NCBI GenBank assembly: GCA_040285825.1
Contig: JAUPSS010000013.1
Coordinates: forward strand, 62,001 to 126,000
Direction: 5' to 3'
Origin: Eukaryota sp. TZLM1-RC
Taxonomy: Eukaryota > Metamonada: BaSk clade
Length of the DNA stretch: 64,000 bases
Part shown: piece after piece, positions 31,373 through 42,400 of the stretch
How positions within the stretch are numbered: position 1 is the stretch's first letter
Layout of the letters: each line of letters begins with the position of its first letter
Notes under the pieces: model-generated
Databases searched by the model: none
What the model saw: only the letters and a program-made list of their open reading frames with translations
Told to the model about the DNA's origin: nothing
Made by a program: the position numbers and the translations under genes

Positions 31373-32491
31373 CTATGCCACAAAAACCCTTCGAAGGTCA
31401 CTTCTACTAAACAACTCACCACTTTCAGGATCCCTTACCATATCTCCTTCAAAGATCAATCCTGAAGACGAATAAACGTTGGAATTAGGCAGGGCATAGC
31501 AAACACACTTTGTAAAGTCCTCTCTACTGACTGGACAATGTAGGACAGTCCTCGTTCTAAAAGAAGGTTTAATTCCAGCCTTCCTTGTGAATTCAGCTAA
31601 AATTCCTTTACAAGTAGGGCAGTTTTGAACAGCTGTTGATTCGTCACAAAAAGGGGTTTTGAGAGTAGCCAGCCCAGTATGAGCACAGATTTCAAGTAAG
31701 GAGCTGTGCCTTCCCAGTTTAAAATAACCAAGCACCTGTCCTGTGAGTATAGTTGAGATATGATCAATTTGGTCTTGAATCACTTGATTGAGGTAATTGG
31801 AATTATTTGCAAACAATAAACACTTTCCAACCAATTTACTCTGATCAATAAGAGGTTCTTTGTATTCTTTGTTAATGTTACGAAGGGAATTTATGGCCAA
31901 AGAAAAGTTCCTATTCCGAACACATACACAAGCCTGAAGTACCACAATTCTGTATACAAGATCGTCCTTCTCCTTGGTAGAGGGGAGGGAATGTAGCCAT
32001 TGAAGTGATGAGTCAGTATTACCTGATCGTAGGTCGTTCAGGAGGGAGTGAAGAAGTTCAAAGACGGGGTTGATCGAAGAGACCAGAGGGTTGGTATGGC
32101 ATGACTGAGTGAAGAGTTGGGCAGCCTTGGTGTATCCTCGACGGTGGAGGTACTCCAAGATGAGCCTATCAATACGAGCAGAATTAACATGTGATGTAGA
32201 AAATGGGGATGAACGTAGCTGTTGTTGAAGATCAGAAGAAAGTAATGAGTTCACTGCCGAAATATATGGTTGCTCATCTTGTGAAACTGATTCTATGCTA
32301 GATGCTATAGAACGAAGTTGTTTAGAGACAGTTTCTGATGTGACATCTTCACCATGAGAATGTGAAAAAAGATGCATGAGATCATTATGAACTGAACGAC
32401 GTCTTGTTCCAGATGAAACAAGTGTATGCGCTGGAACTGTGAATAGTGGGTAGTCGACAGGATGTATCTCTTCAGAGTGCTCAACAGTCAT
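31373..32491 (-). CDS. MAEA: GID/CTLH ubiquitin ligase subunit MAEA (Gid9/Fyv10)
   Basis: One of the two RING-like subunits of the CTLH/GID E3 ubiquitin ligase, which in yeast marks gluconeogenic enzymes for degradation. It is 372 aa, near the family's usual length. The order fits: an N-terminal YPLFTVPAHTL motif, a LisH segment (about 105-130, ILEYLHRRGYTKAAQLFTQS), CTLH/CRA helices (about 140-270), the GLATLKTPFCDES motif, CPTC, and a degenerate RING-like end with HCPVSREDF, LPNSNVYSS and DPESGELFSRSD. As in known MAEA proteins, the terminal ring lacks most canonical Cys pairs. No intron is apparent within the frame. The start at 32491 is the first ATG that keeps the conserved N-terminal motif. 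Confidence 0.88.
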   Translation of the reverse strand: MTVEHSEEIHPVDYPLFTVPAHTLVSSGTRRRSVHNDLMHLFSHSHGEDVTSETVSKQLRSIASSIESVSQDEQPYISAVNSLLSSDLQQQLRSSPFSTSHVNSARIDRLILEYLHRRGYTKAAQLFTQSCHTNPLVSSINPVFELLHSLLNDLRSGNTDSSLQWLHSLPSTKEKDDLVYRIVVLQACVCVRNRNFSLAINSLRNINKEYKEPLIDQSKLVGKCLLFANNSNYLNQVIQDQIDHISTILTGQVLGYFKLGRHSSLLEICAHTGLATLKTPFCDESTAVQNCPTCKGILAEFTRKAGIKPSFRTRTVLHCPVSREDFTKCVCYALPNSNVYSSSGLIFEGDMVRDPESGELFSRSDLRRVFVA

Positions 32492-33430
32492 TCTTATAGA
32501 GTGTACCTGAAATAAACAAACTTATCTCTCTCACTTTTTTCAAGTGATTCATTCCAGTAACCAAATTGACTGAAAGATAGAGTAGATCAGATTTACCTGG
32601 ATCAGGCGCACCAAGAGTCATATCTTGATGGATTAATGCCGGCTCATCAAAATATTTGTTGTTTTCTATAATTTCTTTTGTAGTTACCAATAATAGTAAT
32701 AAAATGTCTACTGTCTAATTATTGTTCCATTGGTAATGTTAACTGTCTTCCTTCTTTCTTCATCTGTGTTTTCTTTGATGAAAATAAGATTAGTTGCAAC
32801 CCAAGAAGAATTGGCATTTTGATTGTTGTGATTAAGAGAGTCACAGTAAACACCATTATTATCTGCGAAAGAAAGTAGGAGGTTAACAATGATATTTGGA
32901 TTTGAAGCACTTCTCCATTCAAGTCTTTTAAATGTTTCGGGAGTTTGATAATTTGAACAACTGCATAAAATTTGATAGAACGTTGCTGGCCCGAATTGAG
33001 ATAAGGAGCACACTAGGAACAATAATTTAGATCCATCAGGCCTCTACTGGTGAATACCAACGTAAGAAACTGCAGAAAAGATGATTCAATTATTTTAGTC
33101 TTCATAGAAAGTATTGTTTGATTTTGGACATTTGTTACCATAGTTTAAAACTATTAAACAAAACATAAATGGAATAACTGAGGACATTACTAGTACTGTT
33201 GGGTAATGGTTTCCTAAACCGTGAAACGCATTGCTTTGTTTTTTCAGAAAGGTAGTCATTAAAAAAATCATTGTTCGTGGGAAATTAGATACTGTTAATT
33301 TTTGGTTAATTGTGGAATAGCAAAGAACAGATATTTTCACAGCCCAGACTGAACAACCAGACTGACTGGTTTCTTCGAGACCAGGAAATGATAGTTGGAA
33401 GAGCAACAGAACAAATTATGATCTACCCAA
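32492..33430 (-). other. Possible multi-exon gene, unresolved
   Basis: Three minus-strand frames (33095-33406, 32708-33022, 32481-32690) look partly coding but are in different registers. One contains a GT...CAG segment of 27 nt at about 32573-32599 that could be an intron, and another has glycosylation-like NxT sites. No family is recognised and I could not join them convincingly. Confidence 0.25.
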
Positions 33431-34704
33431 TGAATTGATACCATTTACAAAAGCAACGTTTTACGAAAACCTAATACAATTGATATTTCATGTTGAGCAG
33501 TAAATTTCAGAAAATCTCAAAAAGTCACTGGGATATCATTATCCATAAGAAATAGAAATAATAAATAGACAAAACAAAACTTGACCTTGACGGTTCTCTT
33601 TTCTTCGATCAATTTTGATTTTTTCATTCATTTCTACACGGAATTGTAGTTTTCAATACATGGACTTACTCAATTCAAAAAAACTGGCAATTCACAGAAC
33701 CTAAAAGGAAATTGAATTAATGAGTCTCTGACTGATGCAAATGCATTAGCTCTAATCTGGAATAATTATAATCTGGAATAACAATTTTGATCTACAATTT
33801 TGATCTACATTTCTTTTGCCAGCTTAAATTGCACCATTCCAAACAAATTGGTGGGCAAAACAAACACTTATACCTGCCAACAATCGTTGTTGTTGATTTA
33901 ATATTCGATCCAATTTACAAAAATTGTGGAGTTGGTTAACAATGGTCAAGAAACATCACGCTATTTTTAAATAAAGTTCTACTTTTAATTCAAATAAATA
34001 TATTCTATTTTTGAAACATTGATAGTACGTTGTTGGTCGACCTAGGAAAATTTGAACTTTTAGATGGAACATTTGTACAAACAAGGTTCAGACTTGAATA
34101 GGTGTCCAATTAAATTGAACTTCTATTTTTTCCTGATTTTATATAAATTATGTTGGAAAAAATTTGGACTTTTATTATCAAAGCCAGCATAAAATCATTT
34201 AATGTTTAATTCCAATTTTAATCAACTAGAAAAACATTTGTCTGGAAAAATATATAGTTTATAATATAATATAATAATAATATGATTTAATATAAATTAC
34301 AATTATATGGAAAACTTGTGATAATGTTGTATTATTTCTATTTGAGTTGCGTTTAAAGCCTTTAAATTAAAAAAACACAAAATAGTCACATGCATCAATT
34401 TGATAAATAGTCTCAATTATTGAACAATTTAGAAATAATAATAATGAAAAATCAGTTGTACTTACTCTTTGTAAATCATTCGTCTATTGTTGAATTTTGT
34501 ACAGCTCTTGGGAAGCTTTTATACATGATCACTTTTTGTTCTCAGATTATTCCCCATTCCGGGTGAAAGTTTAAGAATAGTTAAACATTAATGGTTCTAC
34601 TTTCAAATTTTCAATTCTGAAAATTGGTCGAAATTGGCAGTTGAAAGTTTCATAATTGTTTTGCAGTTTCAACTTGCAAACTCCAAAACAATTTTCTTTA
34701 TCTG
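33431..34704. other. AT-rich intergenic region
   Basis: About 1.3 kb with low-complexity A/T tracts, notably near 34258-34330. No gene, RNA or repeat recognised. It holds the upstream region of STE24. Confidence 0.45.
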
Positions 34705-36027
34705 ATGTTCACCAACATCTCCACTCACGATCTCTACGATCTGGCTTCAAGCTATCCTATTCGATCAATCGCCCTGCTTTCTTATGCTGTCTCAACCTTA
34801 TGGGGTTACTATCTTTCTTATCGGCAACATCGCCGTTACAAGCAGCTTGATCGCCCAACCAAGCTTGAACCCTATATTCCGGCTGAACAATATCGCACTT
34901 CTCGACTGTACGCTGATGCAAAGCTGAAATTAGGATTCGTCAGCTCTCTCCTTAGTACGACCATGTCCATCCTTTTCCTCACCACCCCTCTCTTCACTTT
35001 CACTTGGAACTGGGCCTATCAATTCCTCACTCGATTTCCTTCCCTGGGCGCAATTGGTGAACTCAAGGTCACCATCACCTTGGTTATCCTCTCTATACCT
35101 TTTTCTCTCATCACTTCTCTCCCTTTTTCCATTTATGGCACCTTTGTTATCGAAGAAAGGTTTGGGTTTAACAAATGTACTCCAAGGACATTTGTTGCTG
35201 ATACAATTAAAGGTCTTTTGTTGAAACTTTTGTTAGCACCCCTGCTTACAGGATTGGTCATTTACGTAATTAAGCACACGGGTCCTCTATTTTACATTTA
35301 TCTGTCTATTGTTTTATTTGTTTTATCTCTTTTATTTTCTGTTATCATCCCTAATTTTATTATGCCAATTTTTAATAAATTCACCCCCATTGAGGATGAT
35401 GAATTAAAAGAAGAAATCAATAAATTATCCCAAAAAACCAACTTTCCAATTAAAGAAGTTTACCAAATGGATGCTTCTAAAAGATCCAAACATTCCAATG
35501 CTTTTTTTATTGGCTTATTCCCTAGAGCCAGAAAGCTTGTTTTGTATGATACTCTAATTGAGCAGTTAGATAATGATGAGATTATTGCAGTTTTGGCTCA
35601 TGAAGTAGGACACAAGAAGAAAAGACACACGTTATTAATGTTGGTTCTTAATCAAGTTTCTATTGTTATTAGTTTGTTTTTGTTTTCTAAAGCGTTAGAA
35701 TGGAAAAGTGAAATTCAGAGTGAATTTGGTCTTAGTTATTGTCCAATTGTACTCTCAATCACTGTTTTCTTTACTATTCTAGGTCCTTCTGATGAATTCG
35801 TCGGACTCTTGGTCAACTTTGTTCTCCGCAGTTTTGAGCGTCAGGCTGATAGATTTGCCGTGAGATTGGGTGGTAACGTTCCATTAGACTCGGCTTTAAT
35901 TAAGTTGAATCTTGAAAATTTAAGTGATTCAAACCCTGATCCTTTGGTAGTAGTGACTAATTATTCCCATCCTCCATTGTTAGATAGGTTGGAGTTTATT
36001 GAGAAGGAAAGGTCAAAGGTCGAATAG
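34705..36027 (+). CDS. STE24: CAAX prenyl protease 1, STE24/ZMPSTE24 family
   Basis: Zinc metalloprotease of the endoplasmic reticulum membrane that removes the AAX tripeptide from prenylated proteins. It is 440 aa, the usual family size. Membrane segments span about 80-105, 120-145, 170-190 and 195-220, with others after the active site. The zinc-binding HEVGH is at 299-303 and the third ligand motif is FERQADRFA (E378, D382). The family segment IEERFGFNKCTPRTFVADTIK is present near 149-169, with IMPIFNKFTP later. The single intronless frame starts at ATG 34705. It implies prenylated substrates such as small GTPases, or a-factor-like or lamin-like proteins. Identity is very secure. Confidence 0.93.
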   Translation: MFTNISTHDLYDLASSYPIRSIALLSYAVSTLWGYYLSYRQHRRYKQLDRPTKLEPYIPAEQYRTSRLYADAKLKLGFVSSLLSTTMSILFLTTPLFTFTWNWAYQFLTRFPSLGAIGELKVTITLVILSIPFSLITSLPFSIYGTFVIEERFGFNKCTPRTFVADTIKGLLLKLLLAPLLTGLVIYVIKHTGPLFYIYLSIVLFVLSLLFSVIIPNFIMPIFNKFTPIEDDELKEEINKLSQKTNFPIKEVYQMDASKRSKHSNAFFIGLFPRARKLVLYDTLIEQLDNDEIIAVLAHEVGHKKKRHTLLMLVLNQVSIVISLFLFSKALEWKSEIQSEFGLSYCPIVLSITVFFTILGPSDEFVGLLVNFVLRSFERQADRFAVRLGGNVPLDSALIKLNLENLSDSNPDPLVVVTNYSHPPLLDRLEFIEKERSKVE

Positions 36028-36451
36028 TGTGGTTGTTTTGAATTTGATTATTTGAGTGATTTGAATAAATTGTTTTGCGGTGGCTATCGATTATTTAATA
36101 CGGGAGGTCAAATTATTTGTCATATTAAAATCTCCCAACGACGTTAATTAGGACAAATAGGTCAATCGTGAGGCATCTTTATTCTGCTGCTGAGGAGGTT
36201 TGGGTGGTGGCCAAAACATTTTTCATTGGAGGGCTAAATCTGAGAGTGTATGGAATTCCATAGAACTACTATTTAGTTAATTAAGTAATGATGCGCCGTT
36301 TGTTTCAACCCAACTCTTCTTTCGATATTGGCTTTCATGAACAATATATGAATTGTGGAATCTTCAAACAAATTTGAATTGTCTCCTTCTCCAAAAATTC
36401 CTTCAACAGTAATAAGCACTTGCTTCATTGTTATATACACTATAAACAACA
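36028..36451. promoter_or_regulatory. Intergenic and PRP8 upstream region
   Basis: Short spacer with TTATATACACTATAAAC about 5-25 nt before the PRP8 ATG, which could be a TATA or initiator close to a very short leader. No gene inside. Confidence 0.3.
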
Positions 36452-39400
36452 ATGGCATCTCATGGAGAAAAGTTTCCTATGCCTCCAGAGCATCTACGCA
36501 AAATCTTTCAAGATCATGGAGATATGAGTGACAAGAAGTTTGCTGCAGATCGCCGTGCTTATCTCGGTGCACTTAAATATGTACCTTATGCGATCTTCAA
36601 ACTCCTCGAATCAATGCCTATGCCATGGGAATCTCAACGTCTCGTCAATGTGGTATATCACTCCACAAGCGCTCTTACTGTTGTCAATGAAACTCCCCGT
36701 GTCATTGAACCCATCTTCCTCGCTCAATGGGCGTTATCCTGGTTATCCATGAGACGAGAGAAGAGAGACCGTCAAAACTTTCGAAGAATGAAGTTTCCTC
36801 CTTTTGATGATGAAGAACCCCCACTTGATTTTGGAGAAAACATCCTCCCTCTCAATACACCAGATCCCATCGATCTTCCTTTAGATAGAGATGATGACCC
36901 TGTGGTTTATGATTGGATATTCCATCATTTACCTTTAATCGAGAAGCAGGGTATTGTCAATGGTCCTTCTTATCGCTCTTATAGACTTCCATTACCGATT
37001 CTTTCTTCCATCTATCGTCTTGCTCTCCCTCTCCTCAACCAACCAACCGACCCAAACTTCAACTATCTTTTTAATAAAGCATCCTTTCTTACTTCCAAAG
37101 CTCTTGGCCTGGCGATTCCTGGGGGTCCAAAGTTTGAGCCTCTCTACCCAATGCTGAGTAGTGATGACGTGGCAGATGAGTTTTCTGACGTCAACAAAGT
37201 AGTCCATCGACAGGGTATTAGGACAGAGCACAGGATTGCGTTACCTCATTTTTATAATGCTAGGCCTAGAGGAGTCGTGACTGGCCCCTATAAATATCCT
37301 ATCAATTTAAAACAACCAATAGATTTAAATGATTTAGAACCAGAAAGTTTGGGGTTTTATTGGAGGAGTGATTTGCATCCTATTCCAGCAGTAGAAGAGA
37401 CCAATCAATCACATGATGATGACGTAGTGATGACGTCATCAATCACACCATTGTTGACCGGTTTCCCCCTTAATCCACCATATTCTTCGGCATGCATTTC
37501 CTTGTTCTTTGCACCCAGTCCTTTCAATAAGAGAAATGGCTACACTAGAAGGTCCATGGATGTTGCTATAATGAAGTCTTGGTATAAGAACAGGACTGGC
37601 TATTTACCTGATGCTAAGCTGAGAGTTGCTCATCAGAAGTTGCTAAAGGATGAAGTAAAGAGGGAAGTTAAAGGAGAAAAGAAGGGATCAAGAAAAGCTC
37701 AAAGAAAGGTGGCTGCCAAATTTTTACAAACTAAATATTTCGAAACCACTACCATTGATTGGTTAGAAGCTGGTTTACAATTGGTAAAGCAAGGTCACAA
37801 TATGTTAACCTTGCTTATTCATCGGAAGAACCTGACATACCTCCATTTGGATTATAATTTCACTTTAAAACCAGTTAAAACACTAACCACCAAGGAGCGT
37901 AAGAAGAGTAGGTTTGGGAATGCTTTCCATTTAGTTCGAGAGCTACTCAAGTTCACCAAGCTAGTAGTGGATGCTCACGCTTTGTTTAGAATAGGTAATA
38001 TTGATGCTTATCAGTTGGCTGATGGTTTGCAGTACTTGTTTACTCATTTGGGCCATTTAACTGGAATGTATCGGTATAAATACAAACTAATGCACCAAGT
38101 TCGCATGTGTAATGACCTCAAATCACTTTATGATCACAGATTTGACCAACCTCCTTTAGTTGCAGGACCTGGTAATGGTTTCTGGCTTCCTACGTGGCGG
38201 ACCTGGATGTTTTTCATGAGGGGTTTGCTTCCGTTAATAGAAGGATGGTTGGGAAATCTTCTAGCTAGACAGTTTGAAGGGAGAGCTCAAATGTCACACA
38301 GCAGAAGTGTTACGAAACAACGTGTTGAGTCTAATTTTGATTTAGAACTTCGAGCTTTGGTCTTACAGGATGTAATGGACGTTATGCCAGCTGGTACTGC
38401 TTACCAAGGGGTTGCCAAGAGAATTATTGCACATTTAGGTGAAGCTTGGAGGTGTTGGAAGGCTAATTTACCTTGGAAAGTACCTGGAATGCCTGGTCCA
38501 ATTGAGGAAATGATATTAAGATATGTTAAAATGAAAGCAGATTGGTGGACTCAATCAGCTCATATTATGAGGGAAAGGGTCAAAAAAGGAGTTGCAGTTG
38601 ATAGAATAATGGCTCGCAAGAACCTTGGAAGAGTAGCAAGACTGTGGCTAAAAGAAGAACAAACGAGGCAGAATATCTATCAAAAAGAAGGTCCATATCT
38701 GTCGATTGACCAAGGGGTGTCCATGTATCGTTCACTAGTGAAATGGTTGGAAAATAGGGAATTTGCTCCAATACCATTCCCTCCTTTGAGTTATAAACAT
38801 GATAACAAGCTACTCATTCTTGCTTTAGAGGGTTTGAAAGAAGCGTATGTGGTTAAGACAAGATTGAATAGAGCTCAAAGAGAAGAACTTGGCCTTATAG
38901 AACAGGCTTATGAAGATCCTCAAACAGCACTGACCAGAATCAAGAAACATCTACTGACTCAACGTACCTTTAGAGAAGTGAAACTTGAGTTTTTTGACTT
39001 ATACACAGAAGTTTATCCCGTTTACGAAATTGAACCATTAGAAAAGATTACAGATGCATATTTAGATCAGTATTTGTGGTATGAAGCTGAAAAGAGGGGT
39101 CTGTTTCCTAATTGGGTTAAACCCTCCGACAATGAGCCCGCACCTCTGCTAGTGCACAAGTGGGCGACTAGCATCAACTCATTAACTAACATTTGGGAGA
39201 CAGAAAGTGGAGAAACCGTAGTCCATGCAGAAATACCATTACAACGAATCGCAGAGAACATTGATCTCACTTTGTTGAATACCCTTCTCAAAGTTATTAT
39301 GAATCCCTCCTTGGCTGATTACATCACTGCTAAAATGAACGTAGTGCTTTCATTTAAAGATATGAGCCATACGAACACTGTCGGCATGGTCAAGGGTCTT

Positions 39401-42400
39401 CAATTTGCTTCATTTGTTTTTCAATTCTACTCAATGGTTATAGACCTCGCTCTTATTGGGCCTAATAGAGCTTCTGAACTACTTGGTCCTGTGGATTCAC
39501 CTAATGAGTTTGCCACGTGGCATGACGTGGAAGTTGAAACCAAACACCCTCTAAGGCTTTATTGTAGAGATGTAGATACTGTGTATATGTTGTTTAAATT
39601 CTCTCAATCTCAATCACGTGATCTGATTAATCGATATTTGACCTCTCATGACGTGGCAGAGTTTGCAGACACGTTTCCAATCAAATCTTCTTGGCCTCCC
39701 GCTGAAAGAATGCGTCTCACCAAGCATGATACCACAGTGGCTAGAGCTTTGTTTTGGAATTTAAAACAACGAATTCCCTCAGCTTTGTGTAATTTATCAT
39801 GGAATGACTCTTTTATGTCGGTGTATTCCTCAAGTAACCCCGCTCTTTTAATTGAACTTTCACAATTTGATTTAAGAATTGTTCCCGTGTCGAGGATTGG
39901 AAAAGATGCTGTCGCTAATAGAACCGAGTCTACATGGGCTCTTCAAGACCAAATCACAAAGGATCGCACGGCACTGGCTTTTGTTCGGGTGTCCAAAAAA
40001 GGAATGGAGAGGTTTAATAATAGAGTTCGTCAGATTTTGATCACTTCTGCCTCCACTACTTTTTCGAAAGTTATCAACAAATGGAACACGACCCTCCTTG
40101 GCATGGTGTCCTACTTTAGAGAAGCTATTGTCCATTCACCTGAACTCCTTGATTTAATCGTCCGCTGTGAAAATAAGATTCACACCAGAGTCAAAGTTGG
40201 ACTTAATTCCAAAATGCCTTCTCGTTTCCCTCCTGTCGTTTTCTATGCACCCAAAGAACTTGGCGGTCTAGGTATGCTCTCGATGGGCCATATCCTCATT
40301 CCCCAGCAAGATATGAGGTATTCCCAACAAACAGTGAGTGGAATAACCCATTTTAGGGCGGGGTTATCTACTGATCAGGAACAGTTAATTCCTAATTTGT
40401 TTAAGTACATAACCCCATGGGAGGCTGAAATCACTGATTCTCAAAGGGTTTGGGCTGGTTATGCCTTGAAAAGACAAGAAGCAGCGGCTGAAGGTAGACC
40501 ATTAACCCTTGAAGATATGGAAGATGCCTGGGAACGAGGTGTCCCGAGAATATCAACTCTTTTCCAGAAGGATCGTCATACTTTAGCCTATGACAAGGGA
40601 TGGAGGGTGCGGGCGGCATTCCGAAAATACCAGTTACTCCGAATTAATGCTTTTGGCTGGACAAACGCTAGACATGATGGTAGACTCTGGAACCTTACCA
40701 ACTATAGAACAGACTTGATTCAAGCTTTGGGCGGTATAGAAACTATTCTAGAGCATTCGTTATTCAAGGCGACAGGGTTTACTTCATATGAGAATTTGTT
40801 CTGGGAGCGTACTTCAGGATTTGAAGAAGCAATGAAGTTCAAAAGGTTGACGAATGCTCAACGAACTGGTTTAAACCAAATTCCCAATAGAAGGTTCACT
40901 TTATGGTGGTCACCTACGATCAACCGAGCTGATGTTTACGTTGGCTTTCAGGTTCAGTTAGATTTGACTGGAATTTTTATGCATGGTAAGATCCCAACAT
41001 TGAAAATTTCGTTAGTCCAAATTTTCAGAGCCCATCTGTGGCAAAAAATTCACGAATCGGTTGTTTTTGATCTTTGTAACATTATCGACCGCGAAATGGA
41101 CAGGTTGGACATTGAAACTGTTCAAAAAGAAACTATTCATCCAAGAAAGTCATATAAAATGAATTCCTCAACTGCAGATATTACTCTCTCATCAAGCTTT
41201 AAATGGCCAGTTTCCCCACCTTCCCTTCTTTCTGCGGATGATTCGTTTGATCTCGCACATAGTTCTAAGTTGTGGATTGACGTTCAACTACGATGGGGTA
41301 ATTACGACCAGCATGATATTGAAAGATATTCAAGGGCAAAATTTTTGGAGTATACCACTGACAGCACATCCATTTACCCTTCCCCGACAGGTATTTTAAT
41401 TGCTATTGATCTCGCTTATAATCGCTACTCTGCCTATGGTAATTGGATTCCGGGACTCAAACCACTTTTACAGCAAGGAATGGATCGGGTAATGAAAAGT
41501 GATCCTGCATTGTACGTGTTGCGAGAACGTATTCGCAAGGCTTTACAACTCTACTACGCCGAACCTACACAAACTTATTTAAATTCTACTAATTATGGTG
41601 AGTTATTCGCAAAGGGAACTACTTGGTTTGTGGATGATTCTGCCGTATACAGAGTGACAATGAGGAAATCTACAGAAGGTAGTGTGATTACCAAACCAGT
41701 AAATGGTGCTGCTTTCTTCTTTAACCCTAGAATTGGCCAACTTTACCTTAAGGTTATGCACACTTCCATATGGGCTGGTCAAAAAAGACTTGGTGGGGTT
41801 GCCAAGTGGAAAACCGCTGAGGAATGTGCTGGGCTTGTTCAATCATTGCCAGAAGTAGAGCGACCTGAAACCATTATTGTCACCAGAAAAGGAATGATGG
41901 ATCCTTTAGAAGTTCACTTGATAGATTTCCCCAATATCTCTTTGAAGGGATGTGAGCTTTTACTACCATTTACTGGGCTCTTGAAGCATCCAAGACTAGG
42001 AAATAGAGTGTTATCGGCAACAGAGCCTCAAATGGTACTCTACAATCTATATGATGATTGGTTGGACTCCATTCCCGCTTACACTGCTTTCTCTAGGTTA
42101 ATTCTAATTCTCCGTGCTCTAACCATTGACCAAGACAAGGCATTTTCGATCCTCAACAGTACCGCCCCCACCACCAAACCTGAACATCTATGGCCAAGTT
42201 TAAGTGGCGAGGAGTGGATTACGGCAGAGCAAAAGCTTAAAGATTTGGTTATTGTTGATTTTGGTGTCAAAAATAGCGTAAATGTGGAGAACTTGACTCA
42301 GTCTGAAATGCGAGACATTATATTAGGGATGGAAATTTCAATGCCCAACACTGTTGAAGAAAAGATCAAAAAGATTGATGAAGAAAGAAGACTACCTTCC